Below are positions 56,021 to 64,000 of a DNA stretch of 64,000 bases, piece after piece. The DNA comes from Polyangium sp. y55x31 (GTDB taxonomy: Bacteria > Myxococcota_A > Polyangia > Polyangiales > Polyangiaceae): positions 1 through 64,000 of the forward strand of contig NZ_JARZHG010000030.1 of the NCBI RefSeq assembly GCF_029946505.1, written 5' to 3'. The notes under the pieces were generated by a model. The model was not told the origin of the DNA. It saw nothing but the letters and a program-made list of their open reading frames with translations, and ran no database searches. Each line of letters begins with the position of its first letter. Position 1 is the stretch's first letter. The position numbers and the translations under genes are program-made.

Positions 56021-57745
56021 CTACTTGCCGCACTTCGACGTGACGACCTGCCGGTAGAAGCCGAGCTCGTCGCGCCAGTACTCGCCGTTGAACGGCCACA
56101 GAACGTGCTCGTCATCCGGCTTGACGACGCCGAACACGAGCGCTTCTTCCTTCGTGAGCTGGCCGCTCACGACTTCCTGATCGAGCTTGTTTCGCTCGGC
56201 AGCCGTGATGTCGATGAGGATCTTCGAGGCGTCGCGGAGGTGCTCGTTGAGCTCGTCGAGGTAACGCTGGTAGCGCTCCCGCGCGAGGGTGCCGGCGTTG
56301 CGCACCGCGAGATCACGAGCGAGCGAAAGCGCGTCCGTCACGTCGCCGCCCACGGGCGAGTTGCGGAACGCAGCCGGCGCCTTCTTGTAACGAGCGTCCT
56401 CCTCGTCGAGGACGCGCACGTACTCGAGGTTGCGGAGGAGCTGGCGATCCGAGAGCGCGTTCTCGACGATCGGCTTGACCGTCGGCGAGAGCGCCGCCTT
56501 GCCCGCGCGCACGTCCTTCAAGAAGTCGAAGAACTTCGTCTCCGCGTCCTCGCCCTTGAAACGGTTGAGAATCGCCTCGAGCTCCTTCTTGATCGGCTCG
56601 TAGCGCTTGCGCATGCGCGCCACGATCGTCGTCGCATCCTGGTACTGGCAGATCGTGAACGAAATGACTGCCTTGAGGATGTCCGCCTCCGGATAGAAGG
56701 CGTTCGGGAAGTACGGCGACTCGATCGTGTGCATGTTGCCGAGCGCGTGCGGGTAGTCGCCGGCCATGAAGTACGCCCACGACTGCTCGAAGAGCGCGTC
56801 GAGCCAGTACTCGCTGCCCACGTCGACGCGGTTCCAGTACTTCACGGCCGCGCTGAGCTTGTTGCCGTCGATCTTCGGGACGCTGTTGTCGTCGAGGCGG
56901 ACCGACGCCGAGTAGTACGTGCGGGCCATCGAGAGGAACGCGAGATCGCGCATGCGGCTCTCGTCCTCGACGCCTTCCACGCCCTCGTCGAGCGCGCGCA
57001 CGATCTGCTGGAACGACTTGACTGCGGGCACCGACTTGCGGAGCTGCACGTTCGAGATGCCCGTGAAGAACTGGGCCTGAACGTAGTACTTGCTCTTCGC
57101 GTCGACCTTCTCGAAGAGGCTGATGGCCTCCTCGTAGTTGCGGTTGCGGTACTTGTAGCGGCCGAGCAGGTAGTTGAGCTGCCAGTAGAGATCACGCTGC
57201 TGCGGGTTGTTGAACCGCGCGACCTGCTCGCTCTTGTACTTACCGACGCGCTCGATGATGTCGGCGGGCTCGGGGAGCTGCGTGGCGAGCTTGGACAGCC
57301 AGAGCAGCGTCTCGTTGAACTTGAGGTGATTCGTCTTGTCCGCGATCTCGGAGAAGATCGCGTAGCTCGCCTGGAAGAACTGCAGGCGATAGAGCGCGAT
57401 CGCGAGGTGATACTGCGCGATCTGCTTGTTGCCCTCGTCGTCGCCCGTCTCGCCGTCGACGACACGCTTCAGGAGCAGAGCCGATTCGCTCCATCGCTCC
57501 GCATCGAACAGCCGCTTCGCTTGCGCCGCTTCCTCGGTCATCTGGCCCGCGGTCACGGGCCCGTCGGCCTCGTCCTCGAGCTCGATCTCCTTCGGAGCGG
57601 CCTTCTTGTCGTTCTTCTTGGCGTCGCCAGCCTTGGCTGCCGGAGCTGCCGGAGCCGCCGGAGCTTTGCCCTTCTGGGCAAAGGCCGTCGGCGCCACGAG
57701 CATGGCAGAAGCAAGAAGACAGAGAGTAGCCAGCCCTTTCCGCAT
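56021..57745 (-). CDS. gltC: Gliding-motility protein GltC
   Basis: 574 residues. A signal peptide (about 1-23, ending AFA) leads to an Ala/Lys-rich linker, then TPR-like helical repeats to about residue 430 (GRYKYRNRNYEEAISLFEKV, ALFEQSWAYFMAGDYPHALGNM). The C-terminal half is non-repeat and ends with the conserved-looking EHVLWPFNGEYWRDELGFYRQVV. This ending, the length and the linkage with gltD/gltE match GltC, a periplasmic protein that works with the GltA/GltB barrels in M. xanthus. GltA and GltB are not nearby. GAGGA lies 8 nt before the ATG at 57745. It is the first gene of the minus-strand block, and a candidate promoter is at 57937-57964. Confidence 0.85.
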   Translation of the reverse strand: MRKGLATLCLLASAMLVAPTAFAQKGKAPAAPAAPAAKAGDAKKNDKKAAPKEIELEDEADGPVTAGQMTEEAAQAKRLFDAERWSESALLLKRVVDGETGDDEGNKQIAQYHLAIALYRLQFFQASYAIFSEIADKTNHLKFNETLLWLSKLATQLPEPADIIERVGKYKSEQVARFNNPQQRDLYWQLNYLLGRYKYRNRNYEEAISLFEKVDAKSKYYVQAQFFTGISNVQLRKSVPAVKSFQQIVRALDEGVEGVEDESRMRDLAFLSMARTYYSASVRLDDNSVPKIDGNKLSAAVKYWNRVDVGSEYWLDALFEQSWAYFMAGDYPHALGNMHTIESPYFPNAFYPEADILKAVISFTICQYQDATTIVARMRKRYEPIKKELEAILNRFKGEDAETKFFDFLKDVRAGKAALSPTVKPIVENALSDRQLLRNLEYVRVLDEEDARYKKAPAAFRNSPVGGDVTDALSLARDLAVRNAGTLARERYQRYLDELNEHLRDASKILIDITAAERNKLDQEVVSGQLTKEEALVFGVVKPDDEHVLWPFNGEYWRDELGFYRQVVTSKCGK

Positions 57746-58280
57746 TCGTCGTTCCTCGTCGTTCGGAGGTTGAGGTCGATGAAGGCGACCCGAACCGGCC
57801 CAGGTACCGTTCGTCGAGCGGCTGGATCCGCAGTGGACGGGGCCCTTCGCAGTCGCGGCCCCCGGTGTTTCGTGACCGGGAGCGATGACCAAAAACTTCA
57901 ATGAGAATCAGCGGATACTTGCGTCTGGCCGCGGATGGTAAAATTATGACGGTTGGCTTGTCAAGCGGCGGTTTCCGAGCGCTGCGCGGTCCAGGTGCCG
58001 CTTCCGACACCTCTCCAGAGAGTGCCTTGGGGCGCGCCAAGGACTCGTCGGGGTCGCGGGTCGATCCCGGGTCGCGCCCGGACCGACACCCCCCATGGAC
58101 GAAATCCGGCGGCAGTCCGTCGAGTTGTGCATCGAGAGGTTGACGGTCCGTCGCCGCTTCGATTAGCGTCCTCGCTGCTGGCGTCGTTCGCCGAGTCCTC
58201 GACGCGGACGCGCGGGCGGCGCGTCGCGCTCGCGCGCCCCGCATGGAGCAGGGGCGCCCCGGCCCAAGGAGCACGATCTG
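57746..58280. other. Divergent intergenic region upstream of gltC
   Basis: 535 bp without a convincing gene. It contains an AT-rich island at 57937-57948 next to a perfect TTGACA on the minus strand (57959-57964). Toward the plus-strand lipoprotein gene, TTGACG (58140-58145) and GATTAG (58161-58166) are 15 bp apart, a weak promoter match. Direct GGGTCGCG repeats lie near 58052-58075. Confidence 0.45.
57937..57964 (-). promoter_or_regulatory. Putative promoter of the gltC-gltD-gltE unit
   Basis: A perfect TTGACA (-35) on the minus strand is followed by an AT-rich stretch, CATAATTTTACC, rare in this GC-rich DNA. The best -10 candidates are TTTACC (16-bp spacing) and TAATTT (12 bp), neither ideal. 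It lies about 190 bp upstream of the gltC ATG. Confidence 0.45.
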
Positions 58281-58940
58281 ATGACCCGTTCGATCCTGTC
58301 CGGCATGCTTGGTCTGATCAGCGTACTCGCCCTGGGCGGCCTCCCGGTCGCCTGTCAAAGCGGCGGCGTCGGTGACCCCTGCATCCCCGAAGACGAGTAC
58401 AAAACCGACTTCGCCGGCTTCAAAGTGACCGAGGAGAACATCGAGTCGCGCTCCTTCCAGTGCCAGACCCGTATCTGCCTCGTGAACCACTTCCAGGGCC
58501 GCGTGAGCTGCCCCTATGGGCAGACGAAGCCCGCGACCGGCGGAGTCGCCACGAACGGCTGCCAGACGGCCGGCTCGACGGCGGACGACGCGAACAAGGC
58601 CTGCTGCATCCCCGGCACCGACACGGTGATCGAAGCCGAGGTTTGCGGTCAGTGCGCGCCCGACTCGCAGCGTGATGCGGCGCAAGCCGTGTACTGCTCC
58701 TGCCGGTGCGGCGTGGCCGACGGCGAGCCGCCGGATCCGAACTTCAACTTCTGCGAGTGCCCGACCGGCTACTCGTGCGAGCAGATCCGTCCCAACGTGG
58801 GTCTCGGCGATCCGCTGCTCACGGGCAAGTACTGCATCAAGCAGGACACGAAGTTCGTCAGCGAAGGAACCTGCGGCACGGTCAAGGGTCACTACAACGC
58901 GACCCAGTGCAAGGGCAACGGCTTCACGACCGATAGCTGA
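58281..58940 (+). CDS. Cys-rich lipoprotein divergent from the glt block
   Basis: 219 residues. The N-terminus is a lipoprotein-like signal ending at C25 (GLPVAC), with a Pro at -3 that is unusual for a lipobox. The mature protein contains 18 further cysteines, arranged in clusters (CC at 108-109, CGQC at 122-125, CSCRC at 139-143, CEC at 158-160), so it should be a compact disulfide-rich outer-membrane lipoprotein. AAGGAG lies 9 nt before the ATG. Because it is divergent from gltC, it might be a gliding-related lipoprotein such as those of the Cgl group, but no sequence match to a named one is claimed. Confidence 0.7.
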   Translation: MTRSILSGMLGLISVLALGGLPVACQSGGVGDPCIPEDEYKTDFAGFKVTEENIESRSFQCQTRICLVNHFQGRVSCPYGQTKPATGGVATNGCQTAGSTADDANKACCIPGTDTVIEAEVCGQCAPDSQRDAAQAVYCSCRCGVADGEPPDPNFNFCECPTGYSCEQIRPNVGLGDPLLTGKYCIKQDTKFVSEGTCGTVKGHYNATQCKGNGFTTDS

Positions 58941-58963
58941 AACGAGCTGGGACGCGCGCGCCC

Positions 58964-59404
58964 GTGACGCGTCCTCCTCGTCGTCCGCTCGCCTCTTCCA
59001 CAGCCTCCCCTTCCCCTGAGCTTCGAGTCATTCGGCCGCGCGATGCGCGTCATCGCGCAGGCGCGCGCGCCGAAGACGCGGCCGCGGATCACTTCGTCCG
59101 CATGGGATGCACGATCCTCGGACGCAACGTGCGCGTGGGGCGCGCCGAGATCGATCTGCTCGTCCGCGACGGCGTCGTGATCGTGGTCGTCGAGGTGCGT
59201 ACGCGTGGTCCACGCAGTTACCAGCGCGCGCTCGACAGCATCGACGCACGGAAGCGCGCGCGCCTTCGCGCGGCGGGACAAACGCTCTGGACTTCGAAGT
59301 TTGCCCGCGACGAGAGGATCGAACGCATGCGCTTCGACGCCGTCGCGGTCGCGTTCACGCCCGACGGCGATCCGCTCGTCGAGCACATCAAAGCAGCCTT
59401 CTGA
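58964..59404 (+). CDS. YraN family (UPF0102) nuclease-like protein
   Basis: 146 residues from GTG at 58964, including an N-terminal extension of ~25 residues rich in Arg/Pro/Ser; the family core starts near GARAEDAAADHFVRMGC. The hallmark is RAEIDLLVRDGVVIVVVEVRTR (about residues 60-81), the restriction-endonuclease-like D-ExK core in which VEVRTR replaces the usual VEVK. The last catalytic Lys is therefore Arg here. The family is widespread and often annotated as a putative endonuclease of unknown role, here 24 bp after the lipoprotein gene. A shorter start inside the extension is possible. Confidence 0.82.
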   Translation: MTRPPRRPLASSTASPSPELRVIRPRDARHRAGARAEDAAADHFVRMGCTILGRNVRVGRAEIDLLVRDGVVIVVVEVRTRGPRSYQRALDSIDARKRARLRAAGQTLWTSKFARDERIERMRFDAVAVAFTPDGDPLVEHIKAAF

Positions 59405-59420
59405 TCGGGATACGTGAGGC

Positions 59421-59458
59421 GCGGCGTCGCGTGATCCTCTTGATCACGTCGACGCCGC
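59421..59458. terminator. Bidirectional hairpin between the YraN gene and the HAMP-protein gene
   Basis: A 16-bp stem with one bulge, GCGGCGTCGCGTGATC/GATCACG-T-CGACGCCGC, with loop CTCTT, in a 67-bp convergent gap. No T-run follows on either side, so termination may rely on Rho or on the hairpin alone. Confidence 0.6.
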
Positions 59459-59471
59459 AATCGTGGAGACG

Positions 59472-60302
59472 TCAGCCGTCGATCTGGGCCTGCATCTCGG
59501 CGCGCAGCTTCTTCAACATCGCCACGCCGTCGCTCGAAGCCTCCGCTTCCATGCGCGAGATCACGGCGTCGATCTGCTCGATCTCGCGTGTCTTCTGCGC
59601 GCGGAGATTGCCGAGCATCTGATCGAACGATTCGAAGAAGTCCTGCATCTCGTCGCCCTTGCGCAGGCGCTCGCGCAGGGCGAGGTGGCCCTCGCCGACG
59701 CGACCGAACATGCGCTTCATCTTGAACACGGGCCCCGCGATCTTGTGCGTGACGACGATGCCCGCGAGCCAGATGCACGCGACGAGGAAGCCGAGCGCGA
59801 GCACGAGGCCGAGGATCAAATTGCGCTGCTGCTCCTCGACTGCCGCCGCTTGGCGCTCGAGCTCCGCGGCCTGTTGCTTCAAGGAGTCCGCGTCCTTTTC
59901 GAGGCTCGCTTGCTCTTCCTTGAGCTTGTTCGCGTCGTTCTCCGCGTCCTTGCTGAACTGTTTCGCGAGCTCGGGCGAATCTTCGTACGCCTTCGCGATG
60001 TTCATCTTGACGAGCTCGTCGTTCTTCTTGCGCTCGGCGAGCGCGAGCTGGCCGCGCTTCACCGTCTCCTGTCCTTGCGTGACGAGCGCCTTCTGCTGCA
60101 CGACGGCCTGTCGGCTCTGATCGATCAGCTTGTTGCTCGTCCACCACAGGACCGCGCCGAGGAGGACAGAGACGACGAGCGCGATCGCCGCGAGATAGCC
60201 CGCGTATTTGAGCTGGAAGCGCTTGTCGAGAAGGAAGTTGCGGATGCGGCGCTGCTGGCGGCCGCTCGTGGCGGCGGGCGGGGTGACAGAAGCCTCGCTC
60301 AT
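59472..60302 (-). CDS. HAMP-domain membrane protein with periplasmic coiled coil
   Basis: 276 residues. Two membrane helices (about 32-54, YAGYLAAIALVVSVLLGAVLWW, and 166-188, LILGLVLALGFLVACIWLAGIVV) flank a ~110-residue periplasmic region rich in Lys/Glu/Gln heptads, likely a coiled coil. A HAMP-like segment follows (about 188-240; AGPVFKMKRMF...VGEGHLALRER) and then a coiled-coil C-terminus. There is no kinase, cyclase or chemotaxis-receptor output domain, so it is either a truncated sensor or works by binding a partner. Similar output-less HAMP proteins are common in myxobacteria. The role is unknown. Confidence 0.75.
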   Translation of the reverse strand: MSEASVTPPAATSGRQQRRIRNFLLDKRFQLKYAGYLAAIALVVSVLLGAVLWWTSNKLIDQSRQAVVQQKALVTQGQETVKRGQLALAERKKNDELVKMNIAKAYEDSPELAKQFSKDAENDANKLKEEQASLEKDADSLKQQAAELERQAAAVEEQQRNLILGLVLALGFLVACIWLAGIVVTHKIAGPVFKMKRMFGRVGEGHLALRERLRKGDEMQDFFESFDQMLGNLRAQKTREIEQIDAVISRMEAEASSDGVAMLKKLRAEMQAQIDG

Positions 60303-60390
60303 CGGGGACCTTGCGCGTCTCTTGCCACGGCGCGTGGTGTTTGCCCGAGGGGTCGCGGCGCGCCGGATCCGCTCCCCTCTCGCTGCGATA

Positions 60391-61197
60391 TCACATCGAC
60401 GCGACGATCTTCGCGAAGCTGTCGATGGCGTTCTCCACGCACATCTTCATGAGCACGTTTTCGCTCTGTACGTCGGTCTTGGGCGTGTCGGATTGCGTGA
60501 GCTTCGGCGAGAACTCGCCTTGCAACGCCTTGCCCGGGTACGTCCACATGCTCACGCGCACGATCTGCGTGAGGTTTCCATTCTCGTACACCGGCGGCTC
60601 GACGCTGGCGATGAGATAGAAGCCCTTCAACTTTTTGCCATTGACGACCTTGCCGCCTTGTGCAGCCGTCTCGCCCTTCGGCGCCACGGCATACCCGGCC
60701 TTGCCGAGGAGCTTCGTCTGCATCGCTGCGCGCACGATCGTCTCGATCTCGGCTGCGGGTCGCTTCGTCTTGTTCGAGATCTCGATCGCCACGTAGTACT
60801 TCGTGTCGGGGCCGGGAGGCGGAGGCGCGGGCACGCCGCCGCCGTTCTTCAGCGTGTCGATCGATTTCTGCATCTGCGTCTTCGCGGAGGCGCTCTTCTC
60901 GTTCTTGATCGCAGTTTGCAGACAGGGCAGGCCCGTCGGTTTGCCGAGCTTGCCGAGCGCGGCGGCCGCGGCGACCTTCACCGAGTCGTTGGCGTCCGCG
61001 AGCGCATCGCAAAGAGGTTTGACCGCGGCGTCGTCGCCCGATGCGCCGAGCGCGAGCGCAGCTTGCGTTCGCACGCGGAAGTCTTCGCTCGTCTTGAGCT
61101 GCTGGACGAGATAACCGGTGCGAGGATCCGCTCGCACGACTTCGGGGGTCAGCACGAACAACGCGAGGGCCGCGACGACGGGGACGCTCTTTCGCAT
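60391..61197 (-). CDS. Exported HEAT-repeat protein
   Basis: 268 residues from the ATG at 61197, with GGAG about 7 nt upstream. A signal peptide (about 1-23, ending RAD) precedes two to three HEAT-type helical repeats (about 35-115; RVRTQAALALGASGDDAAVKPLCDAL and SVKVAAAAALGKLGKPTGLPCLQTAI). After a Gly/Pro linker (VPAPPPPGP) a strand-rich C-terminal domain follows (about 135-268; YYVAIEISNKTKRP, KGFYLIASVEPPVYENGNLTQIVRVSMWTYPG). The protein should be periplasmic; function is unknown. Confidence 0.72.
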   Translation of the reverse strand: MRKSVPVVAALALFVLTPEVVRADPRTGYLVQQLKTSEDFRVRTQAALALGASGDDAAVKPLCDALADANDSVKVAAAAALGKLGKPTGLPCLQTAIKNEKSASAKTQMQKSIDTLKNGGGVPAPPPPGPDTKYYVAIEISNKTKRPAAEIETIVRAAMQTKLLGKAGYAVAPKGETAAQGGKVVNGKKLKGFYLIASVEPPVYENGNLTQIVRVSMWTYPGKALQGEFSPKLTQSDTPKTDVQSENVLMKMCVENAIDSFAKIVASM

Positions 61198-61522
61198 TCG
61201 AGCTCCGAAGATACACGATGCGCGCGGACGAATGGAGAAAGCTGCCGTCGGATCGGAGGTCGTGGAGTTCTCGAACACGCGATCACCCGTCTTCTTCATC
61301 CTGCACCTCACCCGTACCTCGACGCAGAGCGGCACGACTCGGTTGCTCGGTCCAGGAGGGACCAGAGCGACCTCGACCATTCGCGATCCGCCGCGTCTGT
61401 CACGCGCGGAGGAACCGTGGAGACTTGGACGTGTCTCGCCCGGGCTCGCTTCAACGCGGGGCCTGACCATGACATCGGCGGAAGCGCTGGTCGCGCGGGG
61501 CGATCCCGCATATAGGAAGGGG
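61198..61522. other. Divergent intergenic region between the HEAT gene and the membrane-protein gene
   Basis: 325 bp. No gene, clear promoter or repeat was recognised. TATCTT on the minus strand near 61211 and TATAGG near 61511 on the plus strand are possible -10 elements, without good -35 partners. Confidence 0.35.
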
Positions 61523-63316
61523 ATGTCCCGCAGCCGAGGTGCCCAGGCGAGAGCCTCGTCGCGCCCGCTGTGCGCGCTCGTCGCCTTGCTGTTCCTGCTC
61601 CTCTCGGCGCCCGTCACGGCGCAGACACGAGGAGCCGGAAACGTGATTCGCATCCAGGTACGAGGCGGCGCGCAGATCAGCGCAGCCGCGGCAGTCGAGC
61701 CGTCCGGCACGATCGTCCGAGGCGAGCTGCTCGACGACGCAGGCGCCGCCGTGGCCGGCGCGACGATCACGCTCCGCGCGATCGCGGACGGAGGCGCCGC
61801 CGTCAACCTGCCGACGCCCTCGACATGTGACGCAACGGCACGAAGGTCACGACGCTCGGTTCGCCTGGTCGGCACGGATGCCTACGAGGTACAGACCGAC
61901 GATCGAGGAGCGTTCTGCGTGCGCGCCGGAGCGCCGATCGGGCAGGCGTCGATCAAGCTCCGCTTCGAGGGCGACGAGCTGCGCGATCCCGCCGAGAGCG
62001 TGGTGCGCCTCGACGCAGCCGACGCGCCGCTCGCACGGACGATCCTTCGCTTCGAACCTGCGCCCGACGTGATCGATCTCGATCGCGAGACCGTGCTGCT
62101 CACGGGATCGCTGCGCGTCGATCGCGTCGGGTCGTCCCGATCCACCACCACGCGGCGCGAAGGGCTCGCGATCAAGCTCGAGGACGAGCGCGGCGAGCGC
62201 ATCGCGGAGGGGCAGACGGGCGGCGATGGACGCGTGCGTTTCGAGATCCCGAGCGCGTCGTTCCCCGGTCCCGGATCGGGCGAGCTGCGCCTGCGCTTCG
62301 AAGGGACGACGACGCTCGCGAAGGCGACGACGACGCAGCCGATCGTGAGGCGCGCCGAAGTGCGGCTCGCGCTCGCGCATCCCGTCGACGCGGCGGATCC
62401 CGAGGACGGCGTCGGGATCGATGTGGATGTCACGACCTCGCGAGGTCCGGTGACGGGCGGCGTGGTCGAGGCGCTGCGCGGGAGCGAGAGCGTGGGCGCG
62501 GGCGCGGTGCAGGGCGGCAAGGCGCACGTCATCGCTTCGTTCGCGCTCGAACGAGCAGGCGTCGTGCCGTTGACGCTGCGGTACGTGCCCGCCGCGCCTT
62601 TCTACAAGTCGGGGGCGAACCTCCAGGTCGACGTGAACGTCAAGGGGCCGGGCATCGCGCGGCAAATCTTGATCGCGATCGTGGTACTCGCAGTGACCGC
62701 GTGGATCGTCTTCGGCTGGCGGCGCGCGCCCATGCCTCCGAAGAAAGACGAGGACGACGAAGCGCATCCCGTGCCGTCGGGACGCGCCGGCGTCGAGGTC
62801 GTGCGAGCATCGACGGGACAGGGTGGTTATCGTGGCTCGGTGCTCGACGCGCACGATGGAATCCCGATCGCCGGCGCGCGGCTCGTCGTCGTGGCGCCCG
62901 CGTTCCAAGGCGACGGTGTCATCGCGCGCGCGACCGCCGACGAACGTGGAACCTTCGTGCTGGATGTGCCCTACCGCAGCGATGCGCGCCTCGTGATCGA
63001 AGCGGACGAGCACAGCAAGTACGAGCAGGCGCTTCCCCCGCCGGGTGTGCTGCGCGTTGCCCTGATCACCCGCCGCCGCGCGCTGCTCGAGCGGCTCGTG
63101 AAATGGGCGCGCCGCACCGGAGCGCCTTTCGACATGCAACCCGAGCCGACCCCCGGACACGTACGGCGGGCGGCTTTCCGCGCGAACAACGCGGAGATCG
63201 AGTCCTGGGCGCGAGCCCTCGAGCACGCTGCGTACAGCCCCTCCGTCGTCGACGAGGGGGTCGAAGCGGCGCTCCTCAACGACGAACCCAGGGGCGGCCG
63301 AAAGCCGGCAGGATGA
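61523..63316 (+). CDS. Membrane protein with carboxypeptidase-regulatory-like (Ig-like) domains
   Basis: 597 residues from the ATG at 61523, preceded by GGAAGGGG. A signal peptide covers about 1-35 (LCALVALLFLLLSAPVTA). Three to four beta-sandwich domains of the CarboxypepD_reg/transthyretin type follow (GTIVRGELLDDAGAAVAGATITLRAI, GEGLAIKLEDERGE-like, and after a membrane helix near 375-395, GGYRGSVLDAHDGIPIAGARLVVVAP). The last ~110 residues are helical and Arg-rich, probably cytosolic. This is an envelope protein with domains outside and inside the membrane; partner unknown. Confidence 0.72.
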   Translation: MSRSRGAQARASSRPLCALVALLFLLLSAPVTAQTRGAGNVIRIQVRGGAQISAAAAVEPSGTIVRGELLDDAGAAVAGATITLRAIADGGAAVNLPTPSTCDATARRSRRSVRLVGTDAYEVQTDDRGAFCVRAGAPIGQASIKLRFEGDELRDPAESVVRLDAADAPLARTILRFEPAPDVIDLDRETVLLTGSLRVDRVGSSRSTTTRREGLAIKLEDERGERIAEGQTGGDGRVRFEIPSASFPGPGSGELRLRFEGTTTLAKATTTQPIVRRAEVRLALAHPVDAADPEDGVGIDVDVTTSRGPVTGGVVEALRGSESVGAGAVQGGKAHVIASFALERAGVVPLTLRYVPAAPFYKSGANLQVDVNVKGPGIARQILIAIVVLAVTAWIVFGWRRAPMPPKKDEDDEAHPVPSGRAGVEVVRASTGQGGYRGSVLDAHDGIPIAGARLVVVAPAFQGDGVIARATADERGTFVLDVPYRSDARLVIEADEHSKYEQALPPPGVLRVALITRRRALLERLVKWARRTGAPFDMQPEPTPGHVRRAAFRANNAEIESWARALEHAAYSPSVVDEGVEAALLNDEPRGGRKPAG

Positions 63317-63380
63317 CGTGAACTGCCCCCGCCTCCCCCACCCGTACGCTCCCTTTGCCGTCGCGCGCAGAGCACACACG

Positions 63381-63408
63381 TTGACGTACGGGTACCGTCC
63401 CATATAGT
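63381..63408 (+). promoter_or_regulatory. Promoter of ftsY
   Basis: TTGACG (-35, 5/6) and TATAGT (-10, 5/6) are 16 bp apart. Transcription would start near 63415, about 30 nt before the GTG at 63446. It is the best promoter match in the window. Confidence 0.8.
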
Positions 63409-63445
63409 CGCGAACCAGTTCGCGGACCGCTGGAGAACGCACATC

Positions 63446-64000
63446 GTGGACCCCCTCTACATCGTCATCGGTCTCGTGGTCGTGGCGCTGGCCGTCTACT
63501 TCCTGTTCATCAGGAAGCCGGAAGCGCCCAAGAAGCTCGAGACGCCGCCGGAGCCGAAGAAGCTCCCGGAGACAAAGGCGCCCGAGCGTGAACAGCCGGC
63601 CAAGGCCGCGGGGAAACCCGCGAAGGAGGAGCCGAAGCCGGCTGCTCCTGCGAAGGCCAAGCCGGCCGAAGAGGCCAAGGAGGCCAAGAAGAAGGAGGAG
63701 AAGAAGGCTGCCGAGCCCACGCCGGCCGTCGTGGAGAAGCAGCCCGAGCCCGCGCCCGTCGCGAAGGAGCCCGAGGCGAAGCAGCCCGAGCCCGCGCCCG
63801 TGCAAGCTCCGACGCCCGTCGCCGAGCCTGCGCCGAAGCCCGCAGAGGCGCCTGCGATCAAGCCCGTGGCGATCGCGGCGCGCGAACTGCCTGCGCCGTC
63901 GGCTCCGCGCAAGAAGGATGTCGAAGGCCTGCGACGCGGGCTCACGAAGGCACGCGAGAGCGAGGGCTTCTTCGGTCGCTTGAAGGCGCTCTTCGTCGGC
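63446..64000 (+). CDS. ftsY: Signal recognition particle receptor FtsY, 5' part (runs off the window)
   Basis: 185 residues are visible and the gene continues past the window end. The start is GTG at 63446 with TGGAGA about 9 nt upstream. The N-terminus has one hydrophobic helix (about 3-22, LYIVIGLVVVALAVYFLF) and a long Lys/Glu/Pro/Ala linker (about 25-150), typical of the acidic, variable FtsY A-domain. LRRGLTKARESEGFFGRLKALF (about 160-181) is the start of the NG domain. FtsY is the inner-membrane docking GTPase for SRP-bound ribosomes. The GTPase motifs lie beyond the window, so completeness cannot be judged. The membrane helix in place of an amphipathic one is a variant seen in several lineages. 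Confidence 0.9.
   Translation, partial: MDPLYIVIGLVVVALAVYFLFIRKPEAPKKLETPPEPKKLPETKAPEREQPAKAAGKPAKEEPKPAAPAKAKPAEEAKEAKKKEEKKAAEPTPAVVEKQPEPAPVAKEPEAKQPEPAPVQAPTPVAEPAPKPAEAPAIKPVAIAARELPAPSAPRKKDVEGLRRGLTKARESEGFFGRLKALFVG

Noticed and set aside
59472-60302. Methyl-accepting chemotaxis protein
   Set aside because: HAMP and membrane helices are present, but the signalling hairpin with its conserved tip is absent.

Overview
The window is GC-rich, densely coded DNA from a gliding myxobacterium, most likely a Polyangium/Sorangium-type member of the order Polyangiales. This is inferred from content, not from a search. The pointers are three eukaryote-like Ser/Thr kinases, many TPR proteins and lipoproteins, exported proteins with short hydrophobic-plus-arginine C-terminal tails, and a gene cluster matching the Glt/Agl adventurous gliding machinery of Myxococcus xanthus. 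No tRNA, rRNA, CRISPR array, insertion sequence or prophage was seen.

Layout. At 1-112 lies a copy of a hairpin-array repeat. At 129-3505 (minus) there is a tight housekeeping operon, fabH-nadC-birA-queE. At 3.7-13.2 kb there is a mixed region: a membrane protein, a Uma2-family nuclease, two Ser/Thr kinases, a proline/threonine-rich membrane protein, a catalytically degenerate aldo/keto reductase-like protein, an FKBP lipoprotein, a palindromic intergenic element, a TerB-like protein, a Sel1 lipoprotein, a sugar nucleotidyltransferase and a small hydrophilic protein. At 13.3-17.1 kb is an unusual isoleucyl-tRNA synthetase. At 17.9-25.8 kb are cell-surface genes: an OmpA protein with calcium-binding TSP3 repeats, a giant secreted TSP3/MopE-repeat protein, and a secreted protein paired with a matrixin-like protease. 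RNase D and lpxB follow, then an unrecognised gene pair (28.2-30.7 kb) divergent from a 1312-residue kinase-ATPase-TPR regulator.

The largest block is 35.2-57.7 kb, all on the minus strand: gltC, gltD, gltE, a short cglF-like gene, gltG, a TPR lipoprotein, and an 11.3-kb gene for a 3757-residue TPR protein corresponding to GltI/AgmK. Intrinsic terminators after gltE and after gltG split it into several transcription units, and cglF has its own promoter with a palindrome exactly filling the -35/-10 spacer. The products would span the periplasm and envelope: exported TPR proteins GltC and GltD, lipoprotein GltE, the membrane-spanning FHA/TonB-like GltG, and a giant TPR scaffold. The motor genes (aglRQS), outer-membrane barrels (gltA, gltB, gltH) and gltJ are not in this window.

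The right end carries a Cys-rich lipoprotein, a YraN-family protein, a HAMP-type membrane protein, a HEAT-repeat protein, a membrane protein with carboxypeptidase-regulatory-like domains, and the 5' end of ftsY with a well-formed promoter.

The least expected signals are: a repeat of four to five hairpins whose stems differ between copies while base pairing is kept (three copies, two as an inverted pair); a degenerate M48-protease-like domain ending the giant TPR protein; the operator-like palindrome in the cglF promoter; and an IleRS whose KMSKS motif reads KESKQ and is followed by an insertion of about 120 residues.
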